From NCBI RefSeq assembly GCF_000003815.2, contig NC_049985.1, positions 20,012,079-20,076,078 on the forward strand: 64,000 bases of DNA. The letters are read 5' to 3'. How positions within the stretch are numbered: the stretch's first letter is position 1; the number at the start of each line of letters is the position of its first letter. The position numbers and the translations under genes were made by a program. Of this stretch, positions 1 to 12,642 are shown one piece after another. The notes below the pieces were generated by a model. It had not been told where the DNA came from and did no database searches. It saw nothing but the letters and a program-made list of their open reading frames with translations. Origin of the DNA: Branchiostoma floridae. Taxonomy: Eukaryota > Chordata > Leptocardii > Amphioxiformes > Branchiostomatidae.

Positions 1-1955
1 AAGGAGGCATGACCCTGACGGGAAGGGGGGAACTCTGCCATTTCTTCGTCGGCAGCAGGGTCATGCCTCCTCGCAATTTAGAGCTCGCAGACTCGTCGTC
101 CGATCGATTTTCGCCTGATGTGAGGGGGTATTAAACAGAAGGAAATACACCTTTCTAAAGTGGAGGAGAAATGTACAGAGCAAGAGCGTAGGAGAAAGGT
201 ATGTGTATGATTTTTCCTGTGTTTCTTGTTGTTTCTTTGGCGATGCCATTTTCATACTCTATGCAGGTAATTTGTAGTTTTGGGCCAGTCATATTCACTT
301 GGTTTTTGGGCCTGCTTAATCTATAGTACATGTAGGGTGGTGGATGCTTTGTTCTATTCTAAATTCATTATCGTTTGTTGCATTTTGTCACTGCAAATAT
401 ATGATGAAATTGTTTTCCCCTTCTAAGCAACTGCTCATTGGTTTGGGGGATGTTTGCTGGGTGTTTGCTCTGGCTACAACAGATTTCTGAACTTTTCAAA
501 GTTTCCATTGCCAGCAGCTTGCCATCTATAAATGGGATTGACAAGAACATTTTGAATAGTAAATTCTGCTGTTAAATTTGGCTTAGATGCTACAAGAGAT
601 TTAGGTTTGGGGTGGATGGATTGAATAAGAATATCATACCACCTTGGGGACTAACTGTTGCTGCTCCATGGGGGCTACCACTATTCATATTGTCTATGGA
701 ACTACTGTAAAAGTACCATTGGTCAAATTATGCAAATAACCTTCCAATGTCAAGTGATATAACACTCCAGAAATAAATCTTCAATGAATGTCATTGGAAG
801 AACACACCAAAGAGATTTAGCTGCTGCGTTGAAATAGGAAAATATCAGCACTGAATCCATCCTGTGACAGAATAAATACATGAGACAAAAGAAAAGGTAG
901 CAAAAAGTCGTCTCAACTTCAAGGTACTTTGGTTGGTTATATACTTAAGAAATCCAAAATAAGTAATGTTCATCCATGTCCAAACTTACAAATTCAGAAA
1001 ATGGAATTTCAGACTTTTGCATGGTGCACAACCAACACAGTAAAAAGCTCACTTTTCCAACCACGTACCATAGACAAAAAGGAAAAAAAATACACAATAG
1101 GTCTACAAACACCCAATACATTTCATGCAGGTCTGAGGTCACTTATTTCTCTTCACATATTTTGATAGGAAGAACGAAAAGACCTACTGACGGATATCTA
1201 GAAACTGGACAGCGTGTTTACACCAGGTCAAATGAACATAGAAAGCACTAAACGATGATTGTACATTTATTTGTTCAGCCAGTTGCAAATGGTAGCAAAT
1301 AATCATTTCTTGTTAATCTACAAAGTCAGTAAAATGCTTATTGAAACGGCAATCTAGTGTCTTCTATGTGGCCGATGTAAATGTCACAACCGCCCAACTC
1401 AAACAAATTCATAAACACAGAGTAAACGAATAGTGACAGTAGCGATCTGACTTAGTCTATCAGAGGGCCATGGCTAACTAACTTCATCAGCCAACACACC
1501 ATCCTGGGGATTTGAAGTCAATCTTTTAGGATGTTGTTGATATCTTCATGCCCTCTTTACAAGGCGGGATCCCACCGGTTGCTATAATTTATTCCAAACC
1601 ATAAACCAATACTAATGTTCTATGTTCTAATTTTTTTTTTTCAAAAAACATCACAAGTGTTGTTGAAAGATACAGAAAGCGGTGATGTTGCCTGTTGTTT
1701 GTCATCAAGTCGATAGTATTTTGCACATTTTAAGGAGAGCCATCTATGGCGTATACAAATTAGTAAGAAATAAGCATTTCAAGTAATACATTTTGAGAAC
1801 TAAGTAATCACTTACTAAAGGTGGGTCCACACGTACGTATAACGTTATATTCAAGTCCTTATTAGGTCCGTATTGAAGTCCTAGCCTCTACCAGGTTCCA
1901 CAGTCGATGTAGCAAATGTTGTGGCATCACACTATGGGAGGGGGATAAACATAAC
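1..1955. other. unassigned AT-rich sequence
   Basis: No coding region, RNA gene or clear transposon end is visible. Short open frames occur on both strands but lack domain signatures. The stretch near 1563-1665 resembles 43180-43275 (shared GGGATCCCA-like start, GCTATAAT, ACCAATAC, AATGTT, a T-rich run), which suggests an old interspersed repeat. Confidence 0.5.
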
Positions 1956-1961
1956 AGAGAT

Positions 1962-2430
1962 TATTGCAGATTATTGCCCGTGGGCTAATTGCAGGTAACA
2001 CAAGAGATTCACACAGTGTAATATACAATATCACAAGTGTTTAATCTAAAGCTTGTAAAAGCTAACTTTAGATTCTGGGTTATTGGGTTCGACTCCTTTT
2101 TCGACGGCAGAGGAAGACGAATGATCCCGCCTTTTCTATTACGTGTGGGTTTTGTGATGTTAGAAGGAGAACTGTTTTCTTTTTGTCAGCGAATGTGAGG
2201 AAGTTTGGGTGGAATTTGTGGTCTCTTCAAACAGCTCTTTTCTTTCGTAATCGTAGAAAGAGCAGTTTGACATAAAATGTGTTTCGTCTTCCACCACGTT
2301 TGACGTGCATTACTTGCACGTTCTTTCACACACAGATAACTTCTTGTACCGCCCTCTCTCAATTTCAAGAGGGTGGGCACTAATTCTAATTTTGCTGATT
2401 GCCGAGCGTAAATCAAAATCATCTAATTCT
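1962..2430 (-). pseudogene. 3' part of an unclassified retroelement-like repeat
   Basis: The minus strand matches the plus strand around 47700-48120. Shared pieces are a coding stretch containing KELFEET, a TCTTCCAC/TTCGA block, a TAGATTTAACTAGC-like segment and the 3' tail with GCAATTAGCCCACGGGCAA. The reading frame is broken, so this copy is decayed. A third tail fragment lies at 44352-44385. The shared A-rich tail suggests a retrotransposed element, but no reverse transcriptase motif remains and I cannot place the family. Confidence 0.55.
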
Positions 2431-2539
2431 AAGTATTTTTCCATAGTATGTGCTGTTTTACAGATCTTATAAAACCTTAGCTTACCAGTATCGATACTCA
2501 AGTTATGACGAGAGGTTTGGATAAACATGTCAGATTTTA

Positions 2540-5410
2540 AATCCTATCATGGTACATATAGATCTGATATCACTAAGTGAGTTACATGAATAGAACAAGT
2601 AGGAATGACCGCTACCATCTAAAATTTCTTTGAGTCGTTGTAACAAAAAACTGGCCGGGAGGTCATCGCTCTCGGCTCATAGGCATCTGGTCGTGGAAAA
2701 TACTAGAGTGTTTCTAACAGAAACAAACATGCCGGAGCACCTTGTTTATGCTTCAGGACCCTGTTGGCAGGAGAGCCGCTTTTTCATCATGTCTAACGTC
2801 CAAGATAAGTAAATGGAACGGCTGACGTGGTCTACTTGTCAAGATAAATAGAGAGAGCAACTTGCACCCGTCAGAAATCGTCTGATGTATCCTAGCAACC
2901 ATTGTTACTTAACGTTGTTAGTGCACGGTAGATGCAGATGAGGTGTTGAGAGACTAAAAGTTTGTGGATCAAGAGCAGCTCTTCCCACGGTCTGGGAATC
3001 GTGTAGAAAACAGGTCCTTGGTCCAATCTGTCCTAATCTAGATAATAACAAAAAGAGTATGTTTACTTTCAACATCGGAGCCAAGCAGCAACTTCACTTC
3101 GCTAAAGTCAGCGGCGTCACCTATCGACATATCTATAAACTACATTAGCTTTTTGAAAGTGATGAGATTTCGATGGCCTGCTCATGTATCTTTCAGCAGC
3201 TGAGCTACAGATCCAAGTCTGTCAATGTTGCTATGTAGCTAAACCGTTGGAAATTGGTGCTTTGCACACACTTGTCATGTCTGAACGTAGTAAATGTTAG
3301 CCAGGAAAAGATTTTATTCCTCTTGATTATCTTATCGGCGTCTCTGTGTGTGGTTGTTAGATAAGACTACTCGATAGTATTTGTGAAAGTTTCTTATTTA
3401 GGTTTTATTCTTATTGTAAAATTCTGTTTCATATAATTCTTATTTAAGCTTCAAAGCTATGCAAATCAGAAATCATATGAAAATCAATCTACTATAAAAA
3501 TATTGGCAACTAATTGAATTAGAATATCCTAATCCCACTACGTACTACGTTTCATTCTTGAGAAAGATTTCAAAAAACATCAAATGACTGTTGTCTGAAT
3601 AATACATAGTATATCTGTATAATCTGCGCGCTGACACTATTTGTTAGTCGTCTACATAAAAGACCCCACTTGAATCGTCCTGAAGCAGGAATCGTGCAGT
3701 GTTGCGCTCAAACTGTAGTAAATGCAGACACGTTCCGCGGGGAAATAATCAAAGTTGGACCGACACTAAGACGCCTTAACTTGTCAGTTGGGGAAAATTG
3801 AACAGACAATCTAATAACTTACTTTATCGGTCTGCTCGATCAATGGCATTCTACGACGCTCCATTCAATAGACTTTAATGAGGCATAACGGCAAATTAGA
3901 CTTAAGAACGGCTGCTGGAAGCGCACTTATCGCAGACGGGAAGTAAGATATCCCAGAAGTTGTCAGGTTTACTTCAGTGCGCTATTTGAGCTTGGCAGGG
4001 ATGTCATACAGTAACGCCAGATGCCGTTTTACTTGATAAGCTGTGACGACTAAATTATAAACAATATCCACTAACTCTCTCTGAGCTAAAGTAATTGTAT
4101 TTAGGGAATTAATCACTAATTATATCTCAGCAGACGTTATAGGGAGTGCACATGCAGTCTATTCTTTCTCTCTCTCTCTCTCACACACATGCAGGAACAC
4201 ACACACACACACACACACACGCACGAGCACACAAACACACACAAATACGCGCTCCTCAAAACATCTTGGCGAAGGTAAATGCTCAGACGCAACTGTAGCC
4301 AACATACCTCCCCTAATGAAATGCATGATACAGAACTGTCATATAGACTGCAAACCTTAACGAATGATTCATCACAAAGTCATTCGGTCTTTGATTTATT
4401 CTAACTTAAAAGCAAAATGTAGGCAGCTGCCAAAACGATAGTTAAAGACAAATGACGGCCGGTTCTGTGTTTGAGTCATTTGTACAACTAAACAAAATAG
4501 TTGAGAATAGTGTGAAGTCTAAGACAGGATTCATGTCACACAGGATTCATAACAACATTTACTACATATTTCTTTGTAACTGTTTAGGTTCCATCACAAG
4601 GTTTAGGCATAAAATGTCCTATGATATGTTGGCTCAATCTGTTTTAAAAACGTCTGAAACGGTAGAAATGTATGAGTTCTCGTCAAAATCATTTAGTGGA
4701 GTACATTGTAAAGTGACATCGGTACAATGTTTACACGCGTGAAACCGCTGAATTTCAAACAAAATCTTGACTAAGAATTTTCAAAGACATTTTCTTGGAG
4801 GTTTCCCAACAAAATTGAACTCGTCTTTGTCTCACTCAAAATGTTCGAATACTTTTAAAAGGGTGCGTTTCAGCATTCCCTCCATGGGACCTTTGAAAAT
4901 AACCTGCCTGTGAAATTCAATCTGATATCACCAAAGTATTATTGAAAACTAAAAGAAAAATGAAGGCGGTTTCCAGATAGTTGCCTGCAGCTACAGACAA
5001 ATGGAAACAGGTTCTAAGGTTAAGTGCATTTGAAACAGTTTCCATACTTCGGTGCCGCCATACACCTCTGACATTAGCTTATGGTAAAAAAATTGGTTGA
5101 AGCATGTAAAGCATGTGGAAGTCCATTTGTATGACAAATGTTTTCCACCGCGTTGGAACGCCCGGACTGGGGTGTCAAAGTTTCATCTACTACTAGGAAT
5201 TTAAAGTAGTATTTTTACCTGCGTCAATTTTTTTATGCCACAGAAAATATATCTTATGGATGACATCATTGCGCTCATAAATTTTTGCCTGATTTAAAAA
5301 GAAAACAAGATCTTTTTCTTCTGCAGGGATGGTTAACATGACGAAAAAGTACCGAATTGGCGAATGGATTGATTGTGTTGTGTCCTAATAATTATCGTCC
5401 TAATAATAAT
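2540..5410. other. no recognised gene
   Basis: AT-rich sequence with a few short open frames, the longest at 4452-4742 (+, 96 codons, no recognisable domain, no convincing splice context). Apart from the microsatellite at 4164-4245, nothing can be supported. Confidence 0.45.
4164..4245. repeat. compound TC/AC microsatellite
   Basis: A run of TC dinucleotides is followed by AC dinucleotides, with short interruptions such as a single CATGCAGG. Confidence 0.95.
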
Positions 5411-6167
5411 ACAGTCAAACCTGCGCGAGCGACCACCTCTTCTCAGCGACCACCTGGCCATTTCGACCGCTTTTTCTCGGTCCCGACTTTTTCCCCATTG
5501 ACTTAAGCATTAAGCGACCTTTTCTCAACGACCACCTGGCCAACGCGACCGCGACCGGCCCAAATTGGGACCCATAACGACCGCATCATTTTCTAAATTA
5601 AGGTTTTCATCGATTTTTGATGATGACTAGCGCGATTTTGTGCCGAAATCGTTGTAAAAAAAAAACGAATTTAGTTGTTATAGAAGTTTAAAAAAAATAT
5701 CTATATCATAATAAAGTGAACGAATGCTGAAACGTATATAGCCTCATACTTTTTTAAGAAAGATCTGTGTAGCTCATACCTTTTTAAGAAAGATTTGTAC
5801 GTGTGAGTGCTTTTGTCCAACTGTACTGTACATTCACCCGTGGGTAAGTACGCTATCGGGACGTACCGGGCATCGAATTCGAAAGGTGCACCGTAGCTAT
5901 TTCAGATCAAGAACATAGCGACGCATAAAGGCTTGTATGGTAGTTAACTGACAGCATCAAAGTTCCCTTACGGTCTAAAACGTTAGTGTACAAATACTTG
6001 AGCTTTAAAACACTGTATCGTATAAAAACTCGATATATTAAACATTATCATATAGCCATTTACAGTGTTCGTGTTTTATTTGACATTATCACATAGCCAG
6101 GCGCTGAAGTAACAATTAGATTCCCACCAGCCCGGCGTGTATCGCCCTTCTGATTGGTCAGAATTTA

Positions 6168-6241
6168 TCGACACCGGCACCGGTGTCGATTTGCATCGAC
6201 ACCGGCACCAGTGTTGATGCAAATCGACACCGGTGCCGATT
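6168..6241. repeat. nested palindrome built on ATCGACACCGG
   Basis: ATCGACACCGG occurs as an immediate palindrome (2-nt spacer) and is then repeated. In addition, 6178-6197 and 6216-6235 form perfect 20-bp inverted arms around an 18-nt loop. Several alternative cruciforms are possible. Confidence 0.9.
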
Positions 6242-6279
6242 GTTGTTATTTAATGTTATTGTGTTGTTTCTGCCCAGGA

Positions 6280-6360
6280 TTGCCTGAAAAACAGGTCTAG
6301 ATTGACCTGAGCTGTATATGCCTGGTTAAATAAATAAAGTGAAAATAAATAAAGTGAAAG
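6280..6360 (+). repeat. possible non-LTR retroelement 3' tail
   Basis: The stretch ends in ATGCCTGGTTAAATAAATAAA followed by a repeat of AATAAATAAAGTGAAA. This resembles the 3' ends of many non-LTR elements. No coding sequence accompanies it. Confidence 0.35.
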
Positions 6361-6454
6361 AACAAATTCGACAAAGGAATTCACACGTATGGTACCAAGG
6401 GATCTATGCGTCATACAGGAGTTTGTAAGTTTGGGTAGGCTATTTGATAATAAC

Positions 6455-6627
6455 GTTAATAACCCGCCTGTTCCTCGGTGTACATGGTGTCATAACGCCT
6501 GGTCCTTTGCTATAACCACCTCATAGAACCACCTCGTTCGCTTTGCTCACTCGGTAGTTTTATTCGGTGGTTATAGCAAAGGACCAGGCATTATGACACC
6601 ATATACACCTCGGGGCGGGTCATTAAC
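6455..6627. mobile_element. foldback MITE flanked by TTAA
   Basis: The left arm (6455-6520) and right arm (6566-6627) are inverted copies with few mismatches; both contain TCCTTTGCTATAACCACC or its complement. The ends read TTAA-TAACCCGCC and GGCGGGTCA-TTAA. This fits a TTAA target duplication of the piggyBac/Kolobok type, an assignment that is inferred from the duplication alone. Confidence 0.7.
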
Positions 6628-6787
6628 CCTTAATTAAAGACCTCGCTTCTTTGCGTGCGTGCAGTGTGCTTGCTATTTGCCATAAAACACAATGGAAACC
6701 GTTTATACTTTGCATCGGGCATGTTTTGAGTCGATACTCTTCTCAGCGACCACCTGTCCAAATCGACCGCTTTTTTCCGGTCCCCCG

Positions 6788-7141
6788 GGTGGTCGACCTG
6801 GGCAGCTTTGACTGTATCATATTATAAGTAACACTAGTAAGGTATCCATGTCTACAGTTGCAGAAGTGAAACTTGTTGGATAGTTGTAAAAGTACCACCA
6901 ATATAGAAGCCATGAGTTGCCAACTTGGTAAGTGATACCAGTATACCGCGCTCCCCCCCCCCCCGGTGGGCGACTTGGGCAGGTTTGACTGTATCATATT
7001 ATAAGTGACACTAGTAAGGTATCCATGTCTACAGTTGCAGAAGTGAAACTTGTTGGATAGTTGTAAAAGTACCCCCAATATAGAAGCCATGAGTTGCCAA
7101 CTTGGTAAGTGATACCAGTATACCGCGCTACCCGCCCCCCT
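6788..7141. repeat. 177-bp tandem duplication
   Basis: The unit starting at 6788 recurs at 6965 with few substitutions. Each unit holds the last ~28 bp of the pogo-like MITE plus ~148 bp of flank. The junction is a C-run. A 148-codon minus-strand open frame across it is only a by-product of the duplication. Confidence 0.9.
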
Positions 7142-7417
7142 TACTACACCAGTGCGCTTCTTGAATGAAGGAGTGAATGCCTCGTTCACTCCGATGTCAT
7201 GTTTTGTTACTTCATTCTTGTAAACAGTTATGGTGCCTGTCTTGGAAACTTTTACCTATCTTGTTTTTACTACCCCCCCCCCCCCTCCCTATAGGATGCC
7301 ATTCATAAATTTACTGTTGGTAACGCGGGTTCATAAGCCATTAAAGCCTGTACCGGCCCCTGTTTCAACAAACCTTTTAAGACACCCCCCCCCTTCACTC
7401 ACACACGCAAACGAAGT

Positions 7418-7790
7418 TAAACTAAAAGGCTGATATTTGCTTGTGAGCAAATTCAGCAATTTTCACTTCGCCCTTCGCCTTATGCAAAAATGGACTGTTC
7501 CAAAATTGGATTTGAAAAAAAAAACTTATCATGCGAGGATGGACACTACATAGTGTACATTTAAGGTCTTGACCCGAAAAATTTTTTATATTTCAGCCAT
7601 ACCATAGGTATGGTAAAATATATTGTGTTCGTAATGTTTCTTCTTCTTTCATTCTTTCTCCTGTCAAATCTTCAAATCAAATCATCTCCCTCGTTCCTGG
7701 AACTTTTATTTATTACTGAGAAGCTCAAATTTTCTGGCACACGGTACGTTCATTCTGGTCTTGCACTGCAGTCGGATTTTCATCTTATTT
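7418..7790. mobile_element. Helentron-like end fragments
   Basis: 7418-7470 carries the conserved 3'-terminal hairpin seen also at 20518 and 35846 (ATTTGCTTGTGAGCAAAT next to AAGGC and a degraded CTAG), in minus orientation. 7589-7640 carries the opposite end type: an ATATTTCAGCCATACC hairpin around CCATACCATAGGTATGG. The TTTCTTCTTCTTTC and CTGTCAAATCTTC stretches that follow match, inverted, the interior of the element ending at 22174. Neither piece is complete. Confidence 0.55.
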
Positions 7791-7791
7791 T

Positions 7792-8801
7792 TACCTCCAT
7801 GAAAAGTCATGGAATGGAATTTTCTGTTATGTGTCTCTGTCTGTGTAGATGATTACTCAAGAACGGCTGGATGGATTGGTTTCATACTTGTTGTGTTGGT
7901 GGGGTGTGATGAAAGCTCGAATCGATGAGATTTTGGGCGCCGTATCTGTCGTTATAATTGATGTAATAATATCAGAAATCACCCCTATATCTGCGATATA
8001 TTGGTACAGGCATCGTGGTTTCCCTTTTTGTTAATCACCTTATCTCCAAGCAGGTGGTGAGGTGATTTGTTCAGTCATGAACATATGTTTTTTTTAATCA
8101 GTTGACAACAACTGTTTGGGGGGAAAGATAGCCTCGACTCAAGAACGGCTGGGGGTGGATTGGTTTCATACTTGATGTGTTGGTGGGGTGTGATGATAGC
8201 TGGAAGCGATTAGATTTTGGGCCTCGTATCTGTCGATATAATCAATGTAATAATGTAAGAAATCACCCCTATATCTGCGATATATTGGAACAGGCATCGT
8301 GGTTTCCCTCTTTGTTAATCACCTTATCTCAAAGCAGATGGTGAGGTGATTTGTTTTGCCAGTGATAGCCATGAACATATGTTTGTTTTTTTTTGGATCA
8401 GTTGACAACAACTGTTTGGGGGAAACGATAGCCTCAACTCAAGAACGGCTGGATGGATTGGTTTCATACTTGATGTGTTGGTGGGGTGTGATGATAGCTG
8501 GAAGTGATTAGATTTTGGGCCTCGTATCTGTCGATATAAGAAATCACCCCTATATCTGCGATATACAGTTGACATCGTAGAGCATTTATTTGCAAGTTGC
8601 CAGTACTATCATAACGTGATAATGTAAACATCATAAAGATTCCCCACACCTGTTGCATGTTACCATGGTGCCCATGTGATAAGTATCCACACAACTAGTA
8701 GAAATAACACGAATACCATTACATACAAGTCATCATCAACAAACATAGAATCGACAAAAACACTGAATATTTCATGGAGGTATGAGGTCGCCGAACTCTA
8801 G
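7792..8801 (+). mobile_element. Helentron-like non-autonomous element, family A
   Basis: The 5' end carries ACCTCCATGAAA followed by a matching TCATGGA. The 3' end repeats this in inverted form as ATTTCATGGAGGT, then a short hairpin region and terminal CTAG followed by T. The interior is a diverged tandem array whose units of roughly 300 bp start near 7855, 8135 and 8435, each with AAGAACGGCTGG, GGTGGGGTGTGATGA and TCACCCCTATATCTGCGATAT. The layout (subterminal inverted repeat, 3' hairpin, CTAG, internal tandem repeats, no coding capacity) is that of Helentron-associated interspersed elements. The family name is inferred. Confidence 0.6.
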
Positions 8802-8805
8802 TTTG

Positions 8806-10185
8806 GTTATAGGCCATGTTGATTATATGGATGATATTCTCTGGGAATCAAAAAAAAACTAATGCAAGCGTGCGAATAAAAAAAAAGTTTTACATAAAAA
8901 AGTTGCCTTCATTATGAAATCAAAGTGGTCAAAAAGGTTGAACAAATGATTGAACACACAGAATATAGTATACCAAACAATAGGTTCTTCATTTTTGTTC
9001 TTACACATCTTCTTTGACCTTGTAATGTTCTATGACAGTAGTACACGTTTTCCGATATTTATTTTTGCAATCCACGGCATATATTTGATTATTTTGAAGC
9101 TGCTTTGTACGATTTAGAGTATGCTTGAAAACTTTTTTTCCTTAATTTTGGAAACGGTCGAAAATTGAAGGGCGCTGGGATGTCATCCATATAATCCAAT
9201 CAAAATGGCCTTACAGCACGCACACAACATGCTAGTGACTCACACATTAACAAAGAAGGCGCTGTTGTTCTCCAAAAAAGAAAACATTCATTTCACAAAC
9301 GGAAATTGTGTAGTATTTTTTTCTACAGACGCAACACGTGCGACCCTGAACTTTGGCATAACGCATCTACAGCAGACGGCGTGGATATGATGTGAAGATT
9401 TCCTGCTTATCTAAACAAGGCAGAGACAGTCCCTGTTCTTGTCTTATATATCAAAGTTTCTACGTACTGTAAAGTTTTAAAAAATGGTCGATGGTATACT
9501 ATCAGACTGAGTATTGTGTCAGAAACAAATTTATGAGACTTATTTGGCGTATCTAAATGTGCAGACACTCAAACAAGATTTCAACGATATTTCAGATAGA
9601 TACAAAATAAATGTCGAGTTCAGTCAAGTGTTTCTGGCGTAAATTGTACACACGTATGGACAGTAATAGAATTCGAGGAAACAAAGCGTAAGTCTGAGAC
9701 TACAAAAGTATTGACATTTTACAAACAAAACATCGTCATAATATAGCGTTTCTTGCAATTAACAAATTTAACGTTACGTGTTTGGCAGCAAAAGTCCGTC
9801 AGATTTCTGAAACATCCATAAAACATGTTAAATGGAACCTTCTCAAGGCGGTCGATGGTAAACAGTCAGTTTATGCCACTTTCGATGACATGTTTCTGGT
9901 GAATGCTGCACTTGATAGGGCGAGACACGGTCTAAAGACGTTCCTACTGCTAGCTTCTTGTGGTGGCGTCGAGATTTCTGCCACAGTTGAATTATTTTCA
10001 CATGCTTTGATGGCAATAGCACTGAGAATGACGTCTTCACACTAGCTTTTTCTCGTAGCGGTGTTCATAAATTAATGGCGCAGTCAGCGGATGACGTTTG
10101 AACACTCACCTGGTCCCACATACGGGCAACGTGTACTCAGTCATTTACCATATATGGCGAAACGCTCGAGGGCGGAGTAGATACC
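8806..10185. other. no recognised gene
   Basis: AT-rich sequence with short frames only (9205-9390 and 9782-10045 on plus). Neither shows a domain or a credible splice context. Confidence 0.45.
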
Positions 10186-10189
10186 CCGT

Positions 10190-10530
10190 CAAATTGACTT
10201 GTAAATTAAGTGCATTTGGCCAAAATGATAAGGGGGTCCTTCTAGTAAATATCTCATGCACTATCCTACTAATATACATTTCGGGTCGTTTGAACTTGAT
10301 ACCTGAGCACGGAAGGCACAAATATACAGTTTTGGTAAGAAAAAAAAACAGCATAAAAAGGTCGGGGTATTGGCCCACTTTACCCTTGTGCCAAATTCCA
10401 GGTCATTCGGCCCAGGAACGACGGAGATGAATCCCTTTAAAGTCGCGTCAGGATAAGAAAGAAGAAGAAGATACATTCTGAATACATACATAATTACATA
10501 CCTATGGTATGGCGGAGTGAAAATAATAAC
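10190..10530 (-). mobile_element. Helentron-like fragment related to 20518-22174
   Basis: It shares TACCCTTGTGCCAAATT, CAGGTCATTCGGC and AGGAACGACGGAG with 22020-22080, then an A/G-rich stretch and a CATACCTATGGTATGGC hairpin near 10500-10520. The other end is missing. Confidence 0.6.
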
Positions 10531-12640
10531 GACCGTGTACGTTTGCATGACCATTCTGATCTGTCTGGAGTTGGTGATTCACTACAAATCACCCGGACGG
10601 AGGTCTGGCGAACCTTCGTGTTGTATCAGCCACACGGTGATTTACATCATTCACCATGCCCCGGAGAGGGCCTGTTGAGTCAGCATAACATGTAACGTTG
10701 TGCTGCCCCTACGGCTGATTTACGGCTGATTAAAAGGCTATGGGACGAACGAACGAAGGAACGAACGAACGAACGTTTACATGGTAGAAACAACTTTCTT
10801 AATGTGCCATGTATAACCCGAAACAGACCAAAAGAAGCACGACAGTCTACAGATTATCAGAATATGCGGCAGGTCTGTGGGTAACTTCTTAAATCGTACC
10901 GATGTCATCCGGTGAAGAAGACTGAATATAATCAATAAGAAATAAGATTACATTCGTCAAGGCTAGGAGCTTATTCCAACCTGCCTGCCTTCTAACAGAT
11001 TATGGGTTTAGATGAAACCATATGCAAACATTCAGGAATATTGCATTTCACCTTCCAGACACAGTGACGTGAAAGTATTGCCGCTCCGAACTATACTGCA
11101 AATTTTGCCGTAGCTGCTCACGGGGTTGGGTTTTGAAAGTGCCGTGCTTTACGATCAAGTTTATCTAACGCCTGATCTCAGGAAAACGAATGACTCCAAT
11201 CCTCCTGTAAAGAGAGAAGCTATATTTTCTCAAGTTCCGACAAAGAAGCTATAACCTAGGTATCTGATCGAATGTCGAGCAGATTTTACGGCCGTAGTGC
11301 CATGGGAGTTCTGCACTGCTGCTGGTGAGAAGTTGTTTCACTACAACGACGTCTCCTCGGAGATTTGGAAAGCAAGGCTGTACGACCGAGTAGTTACCAT
11401 TCAGCATCAGGCTCTGTAGGCTCCTATCCCCGCCGGATCAATTAAGTCCACCGGGTGATTTTGTCGGCCTGAATTCCACCAGCAGCCCCAGGAAAGGTCT
11501 TCCAATGGGGCTGAGGCAGAGTTCCTCAGGGAATTTTAGATCTGATTCCAGAGAGCTGGTCTGTGTCGCCACCTGGCCATCAGGATTTCAGGTTAGGTTG
11601 GCATTGGCATTCCCCTCATACCTTGCCATGTAGGCGTGGGCATGTAAGGTGCACTGTGCCTGTCTCCCCCTTTAACCCGCTGAGGAACCGTTTATAATTG
11701 GACTTCGATGGAACATTAGCTGTCGGCGTACCACTGACTTTTTGCAAAGAGATTCTACAGTGCGGGAAGAGGATACAAATGTGACTTACACAAGTACCGG
11801 TCACATTAAGGATTCCATCTCCGCCCTGTGGTACAAAGAACTCATCAATACGCGGTCACGCCGCGCTGTGCTCTAGCACGCAATTTGATCCAAATTACGA
11901 CATAAGGAGCGTGGCTGTAATTCAGCTGGATTCTGCTAGTTTACTTTCATTGACTCAACTTCTAATGCCAAGCAATTACATCATCAACCTTACAGTTTTT
12001 AGCTAAATGGCAAGAAGATCAATGTCCATTATCTCATCAAAAGCAAAGTCGCAATCTTGATTTCCTATAGTTAAGTGGGAGAACATTGTGAAAAAATGTC
12101 ATTTAAATTCATCTGTTGATCCACGCCCTGAATCTTTGTCAATAATTCATTTTAGTCATTTATTTACCTTTGGTTATCAAAGGAGGGAATTGGGAAGAAA
12201 AGTGATGAAATGAACGGAGATCATCGTTTGCTGGCTCTAAAGGAGCGATGCTGATAGTTGAAACCTTACCCTTCTCCCCCGAAAAAAAGGGCAACGAGGA
12301 CGTTTAAGTATTCTATAGAGATGTTATTAATGTTTTCAAAGACGTCGTTTCACACGTAATGTTATTACACCTGTGACGACGCATTGCTGCCTTCACTCCC
12401 AAGCAGGTAATATTAATCACCGGCCTTTCAGATATCTCACCCCGCACGGGTCCGAGTCAGCACGTTGATGGGCCACACGACAACAATTTGCCATGTGGAA
12501 AGGTTTCGAGAGAACAGAAATAACCATTATATGTAGGCATGATCTGTTTCAAGTGAGGTGAGAATGCGAAATCTTATCTCTGGCGTTTTTTTCCTGTAAA
12601 ATTTGAAATGTATTCATCTGTCGATGTTTCCTTTTCCTCT
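10530..12640. other. no recognised gene
   Basis: Apart from a GAAC microsatellite at 10744-10775, only short frames without domains are seen. The sequence directly upstream of the receptor exon could hold distal regulatory DNA, but no motif cluster stands out. Confidence 0.4.
10744..10775. repeat. (GAAC)n microsatellite
   Basis: About eight GAAC/GAAG units in a row. Confidence 0.95.
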
Positions 12641-12642
12641 AG

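Larger units (their letters stand above)
5412..6814 (+). mobile_element. pogo/Tigger-like MITE, copy 1, with later insertion
   Basis: The left end reads CAGTCAAACCTGC and the right end GCAGCTTTGACTG. Both sides are flanked by TA, as expected for the Tc1/mariner/pogo group. Subterminal GCGACCACC motifs recur in inverted orientation at both ends. A related copy in the opposite orientation lies at 17347-18211 and is only 865 bp. The difference is explained by a roughly 560-bp block at about 6077-6635 that copy 2 lacks. No transposase frame is present, so the element is non-autonomous. Assignment to pogo rests on terminal sequence style and the TA duplication. Confidence 0.75.

Noticed and set aside
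6743-7189. 148-codon minus frame with an internal protein repeat
   Set aside because: It is explained by the 177-bp DNA duplication at a MITE end; no domain.
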